A DNA stretch of 5,647 bases from an uncultured Bacteroidota bacterium (GTDB taxonomy: Bacteria > Bacteroidota > Bacteroidia > NS11-12g > UBA955): positions 1 through 5,647 of the forward strand of contig CAIRMY010000009.1 in NCBI GenBank assembly GCA_903879775.1, in the 5' to 3' direction. The position numbers were made by a program, and so were the translations under genes. Positions 1-5,647 of this stretch are shown here, one piece after another; the stretch's first letter is position 1; the number at the start of each line of letters is the position of its first letter. The notes beneath the pieces are model-generated. The model did no database searches and was not told where the DNA came from. It worked only from the letters and a program-made list of their open reading frames with translations.

Positions 1-538
1 ATCATGTGGTTCAAACGACAATTATGTGCCAAAGCCACATGCTTATCCTAAATTAAGTTTGCCTCAAAAAAGATACTTTCAATTTGATGCCAAAGATTGT
101 CCATTCACCTTCCAAATACCGCGTTACAGCATCATGCTACCAGATGAAAATTCAAAGGGTAAACATTGGTACAATCTCCATTTCCCAACCTTAAATGCTA
201 CTTTGCATTTTACCTATTATCAATTCAATAATTGGAAGGATTTCGATACTTTAGTGTCAGATTCTAGAAGTTTGGTAAACAAACATTTGCAACGCGCAGA
301 AGATATTTTAGAAGAACCTGTAACCAACTTAAATCCTAAAGTTCCAGGTTTGATTTTTCATATCCAAGGCAATACCGCCACCAATTTAAACTTTTTCACA
401 ACAGACAGTTCAAGGCATTTTCTTCGCGGGGCTTTGTACTTTAACAAGCAAACTCAAGCCGATTCCATTTATCCAGTATTTCAATTTTTAGAACAAGATG
501 TAAACGAAATTTTAAAAACTTTCGTTTGGAAGAAATAA
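1..538 (+). CDS. gldD: Gliding motility lipoprotein GldD (5' partial)
   Basis: Outer-envelope lipoprotein of the GldD family, required for gliding and for type IX secretion in Flavobacterium; its biochemical role is unknown. The frame is open to the left edge (first whole codon at base 2), so the GTG at 26 is an internal valine, not the start. The second visible codon (5-7) is a cysteine followed by GSND, which fits a lipobox cysteine; thus the mature protein, about 177 residues, is essentially complete and only the signal peptide lies outside. After it come the family's VPKPHAY segment, a CPFTFQIP strand, and near the C-terminus GNTATNLNFFTTDSSRHFLR followed by GALYF, which matches the most conserved part of GldD as I recall it. 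The C-terminus (TFVWKK) is also family-like. In many relatives gldD follows mutY, ssb and gldE, so gldE may lie just left of the window. The next gene starts 31 bp downstream on the same strand. Family call is confident; function here is by homology. Confidence 0.9.
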   Translation, partial: SCGSNDNYVPKPHAYPKLSLPQKRYFQFDAKDCPFTFQIPRYSIMLPDENSKGKHWYNLHFPTLNATLHFTYYQFNNWKDFDTLVSDSRSLVNKHLQRAEDILEEPVTNLNPKVPGLIFHIQGNTATNLNFFTTDSSRHFLRGALYFNKQTQADSIYPVFQFLEQDVNEILKTFVWKK

Positions 539-554
539 GAGGTATTGGTTTTTT

Positions 555-559
555 AGAGG
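555..559 (+). promoter_or_regulatory. Possible ribosome binding site of the OmpA/PorE-like gene
   Basis: AGAGG lies 10 bases before the ATG at 570, in the 31-bp gap after gldD. The spacing is somewhat long, and Bacteroidota often start translation without a strong Shine-Dalgarno site, relying on an A/T-rich leader like the TATATTTT found here. It supports the ATG at 570 only weakly; the signal peptide that begins there is better evidence. Confidence 0.35.
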
Positions 560-569
560 TATATATTTT

Positions 570-2465
570 ATGAGATACGGATTCGTTTTTTTGAGTTTCT
601 TTTTATTTTGGGGGACATTGTCTGCGCAAAAGAAAAAATGTCAGGACCTGCAGGATAAAGCTTACGTTGACTTCCAGGCTGGTATGTTTAAAGAGGCATT
701 GGGCTGTATCAGGAAATCGATCAAATGCGACCCTAATTCTGCAACTGCCTGGGCCATTCAAGCTGAAATTTATGAGGCGTTGAAAGATAGCGCAAATGCC
801 ATAAAATCTCACAAGTCTTGTATTAAAACTGATTCTCTTTATCAGCCAAGCTATTATTATTTTGCTTATTACCTTTTTAGAATGTCGCGTTTCGATGAGT
901 CATTGAAATATTTGATGCGTTACGATAGTGTTCCCTTTATGCCCGATTTTAACCCTAAAGAAGATGCCGCTTCTCCAAGTATGAAATCTAAAGTTGATCG
1001 CTTAAGAGCGTCTATCGAGATGGCTAAAGCAGAATTGGGAGATCTTCTAAAAATGGAAATTAAAAACATGGGTGAAGCAATCAATTCGCCTTTAAATGAA
1101 TATTGGCCTGGAATGCCCATCAATGGAAATACATTTGTTTACACCCGTTTGGTTGGAAATCAAGAGGATTTTTATATTTCAAAGCTTGGTGCGAATGGCT
1201 GGGAAAAATCGCGTTCCGCTCCGGGTAAAATTAATACAATTGAAAATGAAGGGACCAACTCAGTTTATGATGGTCCAAAACAACAAATTTTATATTACAC
1301 AGTTTGCAACCAAGATGGATTTGGTAGCTGCGATATTTTCTTCTCTGAAATGGTAAATGAGCGTTGGGGCGAGCGACAGAATTTGGGTGAAATTGTCAAT
1401 ACCCCGCAGTGGGATGCTCAACCAAGCGTGAGCGGAGATGGGAATACAATTATTTTTGCATCTTCAAGACCAGGAGGTATGGGCGGTAAAGATCTTTGGT
1501 TGACCAAAAAAGTCAATGGTAAATGGACAAAAGCCGTAAACTTAGGACCTACGATTAATACCAAATTTGATGAAGAAGCGCCATTTTTACATTACGATGG
1601 GGTGACTCTCTATTTTGCGAGTAATGGACATCCAGGATATGGGCAGCACGATATTTTCATGGCCCGATTTAATGAAGAAGGACAATGGATAAAACCTGAA
1701 AACTTAGGCAAAGGAGTGAATACTTCTAAGGACGATGTTGGATTTTATGTGGATGCCATGGCTCAAAAAGCCTACTTTGCTTCTGCGCGTGAAGGTGGTT
1801 TTGGGGGATTAGATATTTATTCAATTAAACTCATTGATAAATTCAAACCCAAACCGGTGAACTATTTATTGGGAAAAATACTCGATAAACAAACCAAAAA
1901 GGAAATCGCAGCCAATGTGCGTTTGGTGAATTTGCAAACTCAAAAAGTGATTTATCAGGACAGTACTTCCCAATTCTTGATTCCTGTGGTTGCAGGAAAT
2001 AACTATGCTTTGCACTCAACTGCAAAAGGGTATATGTTGGATTCTCGTAACTTTCAACCTACTGAATCGAGCATCGATAAGCCATACATTATTGAAGCCT
2101 TGTTGGAGAAAATCAAAACAGATCAAGTGGTTACGTTGAATAATATTTTCTTCGATCTCGATAAATATGAGTTGAAACCGGAAAGTGAAGTTGAACTCAA
2201 AACAGTGATTCAATTGCTGAATGCAAATCCGCAAATGAAAATTGAAATTTCTGGTCATACCGACAATACTGGTTCAGATGCGCATAACAAAGAATTATCT
2301 GCCAATAGGGCTACTTCGGTGAAAACATATTTAGAAAAATTTGGCATTGCTCCTTTACGATTGGTGGCAAAAGGATATGGTTCTAGCAAACCTAATGCCT
2401 CCAACGACAATGAGGAGGGAAGGGCGAAGAACAGAAGAATTGAAATAAGGATTTTGAATCTGTAG
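570..2465 (+). CDS. PorE-like OmpA-family protein (TPR, propeller, CRD, OmpA)
   Basis: Predicted periplasmic, peptidoglycan-binding protein, complete at 631 residues. Residues 1-20 form a signal peptide ending LSAQ. Residues 24-122 hold about three 34-residue TPR units. Residues 171-420 hold five propeller blades of the PD40/WD40-like type, each opening with an I/V-N-S/T motif (residues 171, 221, 276, 329, 383, about 53 apart) and carrying strands such as TIIFASSRPGG and TLYFASNGHPGYG. Residues 430-500 look like a carboxypeptidase-regulatory beta-sandwich (LLGKILDKQTKKEI, then AGNNYALHSTAKGY). Residues 521-631 are an OmpA C-terminal domain with FFDLDKYELKPES, SGHTDNTGSD, ELSANRA and NRRIEI; Asp565 and Arg580 match the OmpA pair that holds diaminopimelate. 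This domain order is that of PorE of the Porphyromonas gingivalis type IX secretion system, and gldD sits 31 bp upstream. Unlike PorE, described as a lipoprotein, no lipobox is seen: the first cysteine (Cys24) follows KKK. Several paralogues of this layout occur per genome, so a T9SS role is inferred, not shown. Confidence 0.85.
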   Translation: MRYGFVFLSFFLFWGTLSAQKKKCQDLQDKAYVDFQAGMFKEALGCIRKSIKCDPNSATAWAIQAEIYEALKDSANAIKSHKSCIKTDSLYQPSYYYFAYYLFRMSRFDESLKYLMRYDSVPFMPDFNPKEDAASPSMKSKVDRLRASIEMAKAELGDLLKMEIKNMGEAINSPLNEYWPGMPINGNTFVYTRLVGNQEDFYISKLGANGWEKSRSAPGKINTIENEGTNSVYDGPKQQILYYTVCNQDGFGSCDIFFSEMVNERWGERQNLGEIVNTPQWDAQPSVSGDGNTIIFASSRPGGMGGKDLWLTKKVNGKWTKAVNLGPTINTKFDEEAPFLHYDGVTLYFASNGHPGYGQHDIFMARFNEEGQWIKPENLGKGVNTSKDDVGFYVDAMAQKAYFASAREGGFGGLDIYSIKLIDKFKPKPVNYLLGKILDKQTKKEIAANVRLVNLQTQKVIYQDSTSQFLIPVVAGNNYALHSTAKGYMLDSRNFQPTESSIDKPYIIEALLEKIKTDQVVTLNNIFFDLDKYELKPESEVELKTVIQLLNANPQMKIEISGHTDNTGSDAHNKELSANRATSVKTYLEKFGIAPLRLVAKGYGSSKPNASNDNEEGRAKNRRIEIRILNL

Positions 2466-2496
2466 AAAACCCCCTTGGATTTTGCGCCATTTTAAC

Positions 2497-2545
2497 ATCA
2501 ATACATCTCACCAATTGCGGAAAACAATTGTGATAAAACATTGAT
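2497..2545. terminator. Two-part stem-loop between convergent genes, possible terminator
   Basis: The inner stem pairs 2508-2517 (TCACCAATTG) with 2525-2533 (CAATTGTGA): nine base pairs with one bulged C around the 7-base loop CGGAAAA. The outer stem pairs 2497-2502 (ATCAAT) with 2540-2545 (ATTGAT). It lies 31 bases after the plus-strand stop and 46 bases past the minus-strand stop, where a bidirectional terminator would be expected. No clear T-tract follows on either strand and the stem is AT-rich, so a role in termination is inference. Confidence 0.35.
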
Positions 2546-2587
2546 TCCTCTAATCTCTCTAATCCTTCTAATCTCTGTAATCCTTCT
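2543..2587. repeat. Degenerate 9-bp tandem repeat, about five units
   Basis: Five successive 9-base units follow the plus-strand consensus AATCYYTCT: GATTCCTCT, AATCTCTCT, AATCCTTCT, AATCTCTGT and AATCCTTCT. The two AATCCTTCT copies are identical and the others differ by one to a few bases. On the minus strand the array is purine-rich (AGAAGGATT, ACAGAGATT and so on) and begins 4 bases after the TAA of the phospholipase/nuclease gene, so it would lie in the 3' end of that operon's transcript. It also overlaps the last three bases of the outer stem described above. Its function is unknown; it may be a short simple-sequence repeat of the kind scattered between genes. Confidence 0.7.
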
Positions 2588-2591
2588 TAAA

Positions 2592-3527
2592 TTATCGATG
2601 AAGATCATTCTCGATATTTTCAATGGGTACATCTACAGGAATCGAGGAATCTAAATTTGTCAATTCGGGTTCTCCAGCCATGATCCAAGCCGTGTACCAT
2701 GTGTTTGCAACCATTTGAATCGATTTTTTCATTCTGAGCAAAACCATGTTTTCCAATTGTCGTTCATAGTTACGGATCAATTGTTCACTTTCAATTTTAA
2801 TTACGGAAGTGCCTTTCTGAACAAACTGATAGCGTGCGTTTTCAGGGGTTACTTGCTTCGCAAGTTTTTCAAACAATAAAACCTTCGGAACCAGACTAAA
2901 ACTTTCTTCTATTGATTTCCAAATTTCTACAGAATAATTCGGAAGAAATTCAACTTCGGAAATGTAAATGGGATATTGATTGATAAACAACTCAGGGATT
3001 CTTGTTTCCCAAAGTGCATGAATGCCATGTTGGTTTGTTTTTTGTCCGTTATAATTGGAACTTGTATGCAAAGGAACATGCGCATCTGCCACATAATGGC
3101 CTATATCTGCTGAAACTTTCAGTATCTTCTGTAGATTTCTTTCTTGGAAGGCATTTTTAAGCCAATAGATCATTTTATTGCATTGCCATGGCACAATTCC
3201 ATGTTTTAAAACGGTATCTTCAGAGAATAGGCAAACAGCTTCACTATAATCTTTAGGCACAGTATCTAAAGGCACTGTTGTTTCATAAAAATCACAATCC
3301 ATAAAATGCTTACAAGCTTCATTCTCTACAACATATCGCCTATTGTCGGGGTCTGTTGCATGGTCAATTAAATAATTGATATGGAGTTTGTAAAAATCAA
3401 ACAACGGTTTTGGCATGGCCAAACAAGCATTTTGATGAATGGTTCTATGCGCAAGAAATCCCCAGCTTCTGATATTCCCAACCCCACAAATCAAACACAC
3501 AATCAGCAAACTGAGTCGTTTCATCAT
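2592..3527 (-). CDS. Secreted zinc-dependent phospholipase C / S1-P1 nuclease family enzyme
   Basis: Predicted exported tri-zinc hydrolase cleaving phosphodiester bonds; the substrate (phospholipid or nucleic acid) cannot be decided from sequence. Residues 1-21 are a signal peptide, and cleavage before Trp22 would free the N-terminal Trp that binds zinc in this fold. Candidate ligands follow in family order: Trp22 and His27 (WGFLAH), Asp59 or a neighbour in DHATDPDNRRY, His74 in HFMD, then His144, Asp148 and His154 in HYVADAHVPLH, with the 4- and 6-residue spacing of P1 nuclease His116/Asp120/His126, and His170 and Glu174 in HALWE. The last position is Asp in S1/P1 but Glu in Bacillus cereus phospholipase C. 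The segments DHATDPDNRRY and LHTSSNYNGQKTNQHG match Bacteroidota proteins named 'zinc dependent phospholipase C family'. An acidic tail (from about 286) follows the last helix. The ATG at 3527 overlaps the pdxJ stop; the second Met codon at 3524 is an alternative start. Last gene of the minus-strand operon. Confidence 0.82.
   Translation of the reverse strand: MMKRLSLLIVCLICGVGNIRSWGFLAHRTIHQNACLAMPKPLFDFYKLHINYLIDHATDPDNRRYVVENEACKHFMDCDFYETTVPLDTVPKDYSEAVCLFSEDTVLKHGIVPWQCNKMIYWLKNAFQERNLQKILKVSADIGHYVADAHVPLHTSSNYNGQKTNQHGIHALWETRIPELFINQYPIYISEVEFLPNYSVEIWKSIEESFSLVPKVLLFEKLAKQVTPENARYQFVQKGTSVIKIESEQLIRNYERQLENMVLLRMKKSIQMVANTWYTAWIMAGEPELTNLDSSIPVDVPIENIENDLHR
3524..3527 (-). other. ATGA start/stop overlap, pdxJ to hydrolase gene
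   Basis: The ATG of the phospholipase/nuclease gene (3527-3525) overlaps the TGA of pdxJ (3526-3524), and a second in-frame ATG follows at 3524-3522. I see no good Shine-Dalgarno site before it (AACTAAGAATAGA), so ribosomes finishing pdxJ may restart here. The overlap is seen directly; coupling is inferred. Confidence 0.75.
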
Positions 3528-4249
3528 TCTATTCTTAGTTTGGCTAAATACATTTGAATGGTGTTCTGAAGTCCTAAATAAAGGGCATCACAAACCAAGG
3601 CATGTCCAATGGAAACTTCTTGCAACCCAGGTAAATTTTTTGCGAGGTAATTTAAATTTTGTAGATCTAAATCATGCCCTGCGTTTAAACCAATTCCCAA
3701 CTTTTGCGCTTCGATGGCAGTTGCCAAGTAATGTTCAATGGCATCCTCTGGGTTCTTTTTGAAATTCACAGCATAATATTCAGTGTAAAGTTCAATTCTA
3801 TCTGCACCGCAGGTTAAAGCAGACTTCACCAATTCTGGTTGTGGATTTAAGAAGATACTCACTCTTTGCGTGCTTTTCTTCAACTCTAGAATCACGTCTT
3901 TTAGAAATTCTTGGTTTTGGATGGTATCCCAACCGGCGTTTGATGTTAATGCGTCTGGTGGATCCGGAACCAAAGTTACTTGCTCCGGCTTGACAGCATG
4001 TATCAGCTCAATAAATTCCGCAGATGGATATCCCTCAATATTCAATTCGGTTTTTACAATCGGCTTTAAATCAATCACATCTTGGTAGCGAATATGTCGC
4101 TCATCGGGTCGTGGATGTACCGTGATTCCTTGAGCACCAAATGCTTCGCAGTCTTTTGCAACCTGAATTAAATTTGGATTGTTGCCACCTCTTGCATTTC
4201 TAAGGGTAGCAAATTTGTTGATGTTGACGCTAAGTTTGGTGTTCGACAT
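3524..4249 (-). CDS. pdxJ: Pyridoxine 5'-phosphate synthase PdxJ
   Basis: Cytoplasmic TIM-barrel enzyme that condenses 3-amino-2-oxopropyl phosphate with 1-deoxy-D-xylulose 5-phosphate to give pyridoxine 5'-phosphate, the ring-closing step of DXP-dependent vitamin B6 synthesis. The 241 residues equal the usual family length. Diagnostic segments in order: LSVNINKFATLRNARGG (6-22), ITVHPRPDERHI (42-53) with His45, LNIEGY (69-74) with Glu72, TLVPDPPDALTSNAGWDT (92-109), RIELYTEYYA (151-160) with Glu153, GIGLNAGHDL (185-194) with His192, and SIGHALVCDAL (213-223). His45, Glu72 and His192 correspond to the catalytic residues described for Escherichia coli PdxJ, almost at the same numbers. The TLVPDPPDALTSNAGWDT variant replaces the enterobacterial LVPE form and looks normal for Bacteroidota. 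The ATG at 4249 shares its A with the TAA stop of the upstream gene, and no other start fits the length better. No truncation or lost active-site residue is seen, so the enzyme should be active. Confidence 0.96.
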   Translation of the reverse strand: MSNTKLSVNINKFATLRNARGGNNPNLIQVAKDCEAFGAQGITVHPRPDERHIRYQDVIDLKPIVKTELNIEGYPSAEFIELIHAVKPEQVTLVPDPPDALTSNAGWDTIQNQEFLKDVILELKKSTQRVSIFLNPQPELVKSALTCGADRIELYTEYYAVNFKKNPEDAIEHYLATAIEAQKLGIGLNAGHDLDLQNLNYLAKNLPGLQEVSIGHALVCDALYLGLQNTIQMYLAKLRIE

Positions 4250-4251
4250 TA
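4249..4251 (-). other. TAATG start/stop overlap, barrel gene to pdxJ
   Basis: The TAA stop of the upstream barrel-like gene (4251-4249) shares one base with the ATG of pdxJ (4249-4247). The leader AATTTTCAATA shows no Shine-Dalgarno site, so pdxJ is probably translated by termination-reinitiation after the envelope gene. Confidence 0.75.
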
Positions 4252-5647
4252 TTGAAAATTTATTTGCACAAAAATACGGTTGTATGAGTTATTGCCATCA
4301 ATTTCTGTTGTATTTTTTACATTCATTTTTTGCATTTTCTGCAATTTTAGGTTGAGCCAAAGTTTCTTGTAAAGATGAATTTTCAGAATGGCATTGTAAT
4401 ATTTTCCTGTGCCAGAATAAACCATGTATCCGAGATTTCCGGGCAGTGAATTATCTAATCCATAAATTGCAGTTTCATTACAGTTAAACCAATTCGATTC
4501 AATATTGATGGAGCCAAAGTTTCCTATTTTATGGGAATATCCCAAATGATACAAATGGTTTACGAATAAATTTACATTGTTCCATTTTTGGGTGAATCCA
4601 AATTCTAAATTTGAAATCTGACTAATTTGGATTTTTTGAGAAACTTGACTTTGATAATAAAACGATTTCCCAATGGTTGATCCATCTAAGCTAAATGCAG
4701 TTTCCCTTCTGAATTGAGCAAGCAAGATTGCATTTTTGGAAAAATGATAATTTGCCAATAGGGTATTTCTAATGTTGTTTTGATTGGTGTTGTTTCGATA
4801 TGTTGCAACAATTCCTTCAAGTATTTCGGTTCTTAGTTTTAGATTGAACTTACGTGTGGCCTGAATGTCGAAACCCATCTCCAATAAATTTTGATTGACT
4901 TGACTTTTTAGGCGATAACTTAATTCTGGAGCAGAATAGTTATCGTTAATTCTCTGAAATTTCATGCCAAAATCTACAGTTTTTAGAATGCTGTAAACAC
5001 CTGCAATGTAAGTTGCTGTGATTGCATGATTCAATTGAATCGAATGATTTGCAATCCAACGACCATTTAAAATTCTAGGCGCCGCAATTTGTATTTCAAG
5101 GTACGAACGCGAAAAACTGAATAGACTATCACTTTCAATCATTTCAATCTGGGGAATTAGATATTTATAATTCGATATACAAAGGTTAATGGTTGCTTTT
5201 TTGAGGGACTTTTGGGTCCCTACAAATGACAATGTTTCTAAATTATTGTGTCTCCGTTTTCTTTGAAGTTCCGATTGGTGAAATCCGCCAAAAGATCTAT
5301 CGATGAATGAATTTCCCCCGGAATTTAGTTGACAATCGATAGATTTAATGCCGTATCCTGCATAAAAATCGGTTTTGAAATAGCGTAGTTGAAAAGCAGC
5401 ACCAAAATGCCCAATATCTTCATTATAAGAAGAATACGCTTTCATACTGACAGGTTGGTATGTGTAATTTTCAAGCGAAAGTGGCGATCCGAACTGCCCA
5501 CTGCTTCCAAATACAAGCCCTTTATTCCATTGCGTAACAAAATTCCCAAGGATGATCATTTTCAATCTCGATTTGCCTTTGTAACATAAAAATCCTGAAA
5601 AAAAATCAATTGGTTTTTCACCCGGATCCGTTTCAAAGCTCAAGCCC
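4249..5647 (-). CDS. Predicted beta-barrel envelope protein, HHH/ComEA-annotated family (5' partial)
   Basis: C-terminal part of what looks like an outer-membrane beta-barrel protein of unknown function. The frame stays open to the right edge (GGC before the TTG at 5643), so that TTG is an internal leucine and the true start lies outside. The first visible residues, GLSFETDPGEKPIDFFSGFL, then LKMIILGNFVTQWNKGLVFG, resemble the stretch '..EKDPGE..FDFYSGHLF..ALALGDYTVQFGQGL..' that I recall from large Bacteroidota proteins annotated as 'helix-hairpin-helix domain-containing', where ComEA-like HHH repeats precede a barrel. About 465 residues are visible. They are rich in alternating polar/hydrophobic strands with Tyr, Phe and Asn (for example SYLEIQIAAPRI, LLANYHFSKNAILLAQFRRE, INIESNWF) and end in an amphipathic strand, NRIFVQINFQ. 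No helix-hairpin-helix motif or signal peptide is in view; both would be upstream. It is the first visible gene of a tightly packed operon with pdxJ and the hydrolase gene. Family assignment is from memory of conserved motifs and is moderate; the barrel prediction is stronger. Confidence 0.62.
   Translation of the reverse strand, partial: GLSFETDPGEKPIDFFSGFLCYKGKSRLKMIILGNFVTQWNKGLVFGSSGQFGSPLSLENYTYQPVSMKAYSSYNEDIGHFGAAFQLRYFKTDFYAGYGIKSIDCQLNSGGNSFIDRSFGGFHQSELQRKRRHNNLETLSFVGTQKSLKKATINLCISNYKYLIPQIEMIESDSLFSFSRSYLEIQIAAPRILNGRWIANHSIQLNHAITATYIAGVYSILKTVDFGMKFQRINDNYSAPELSYRLKSQVNQNLLEMGFDIQATRKFNLKLRTEILEGIVATYRNNTNQNNIRNTLLANYHFSKNAILLAQFRRETAFSLDGSTIGKSFYYQSQVSQKIQISQISNLEFGFTQKWNNVNLFVNHLYHLGYSHKIGNFGSINIESNWFNCNETAIYGLDNSLPGNLGYMVYSGTGKYYNAILKIHLYKKLWLNLKLQKMQKMNVKNTTEIDGNNSYNRIFVQINFQ

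Noticed and set aside
26..28. GTG as the start of the GldD gene
   Set aside because: The same frame is open to the left edge and encodes SCGSNDNY just before it, matching a lipoprotein cysteine and mature N-terminus; the GTG is an internal valine.
24..40. Small inverted repeat ATGTG...CACAT
   Set aside because: Five pairs around a 7-base loop inside the gldD coding region; short enough to arise by chance and not placed where regulation would be expected.
545..569. Bacteroidota-type promoter (TTG ... TATATTTT) before the PorE-like gene
   Set aside because: The spacing between the two boxes is about 14 bases, shorter than the usual range, and the TATATTTT abuts the ATG, leaving no room for a leader; co-transcription with gldD is simpler.
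1096..1356. Plus-strand reading frame of 86 codons
   Set aside because: Lies wholly inside the PorE-like gene in another frame and shows no recognisable domain; a shadow frame.
2016..2258. Minus-strand reading frame of 80 codons
   Set aside because: Opposite the carboxypeptidase-regulatory and OmpA part of the PorE-like gene, Phe-rich from complementing Lys/Glu codons; a shadow frame.
2543..2587. CRISPR array
   Set aside because: Units are 9 bases with no unique spacers between them; a simple tandem repeat.
3439..3762. Plus-strand reading frame of 107 codons
   Set aside because: Antisense across the junction of pdxJ and the hydrolase gene, both clearly real; no family resemblance.
4595..4633. 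Ten-base perfect inverted repeat (4595-4604 with 4624-4633) followed by six T on the plus strand
   Set aside because: It lies inside the barrel coding region, has a 19-base loop and very AT-rich arms, and the T-run is on the non-transcribed side; probably chance.
5641..5643. TTG as the start of the barrel-like gene
   Set aside because: The frame continues to the right edge (glycine codon before it), there is no signal peptide after it, and family-like conserved residues begin at once, so the gene starts outside the window.

Overview
The window reads as chromosomal DNA of an AT-rich member of the Bacteroidota. Three things point there: a gliding-motility lipoprotein of the GldD family, an OmpA-family protein with the TPR / five-bladed propeller / carboxypeptidase-regulatory / OmpA layout of PorE, and a PdxJ with the sequence style usual in this phylum. 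Shine-Dalgarno sites are weak or absent, also typical of the group. I see no phage, insertion sequence, CRISPR array, tRNA or rRNA.

Left half, plus strand: the end of gldD (cut at the left edge just inside its signal peptide, with the lipobox cysteine still visible) is followed 31 bp later by a complete 631-residue PorE-like gene. The two probably share a transcript. Together they suggest an envelope module tied to gliding / type IX secretion: a lipoprotein needed for the machine and a periplasmic peptidoglycan-binding protein. The GldD call is firm. The T9SS role of the second gene is inference, because proteins with this layout occur in several copies in many Bacteroidota.

Centre (about 2466-2591): the 126-bp gap between convergent genes holds an imperfect two-part stem-loop, a possible terminator, and then a degenerate 9-bp pyrimidine-rich tandem repeat ending 4 bp from the stop codon of the minus-strand operon.

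Right half, minus strand: three genes read leftwards and are packed stop-on-start. In transcription order they are a beta-barrel-like protein cut at the right edge (resembling the C-terminal part of the Bacteroidota helix-hairpin-helix/ComEA-annotated envelope proteins), pdxJ (pyridoxine 5'-phosphate synthase), and a secreted zinc-dependent phospholipase C / S1-P1 nuclease-fold enzyme. The junctions are TAATG (1-base overlap) and ATGA (4-base overlap), so translational coupling is likely. The three products act in different places and show no obvious shared pathway, so the operon may be one of convenience.

No stretch over 300 bases lacks a gene. I do not see a clear previously undescribed system; the observations most worth following are the gldD/PorE-like pairing, the coupled minus-strand operon, and the intergenic 9-bp repeat.
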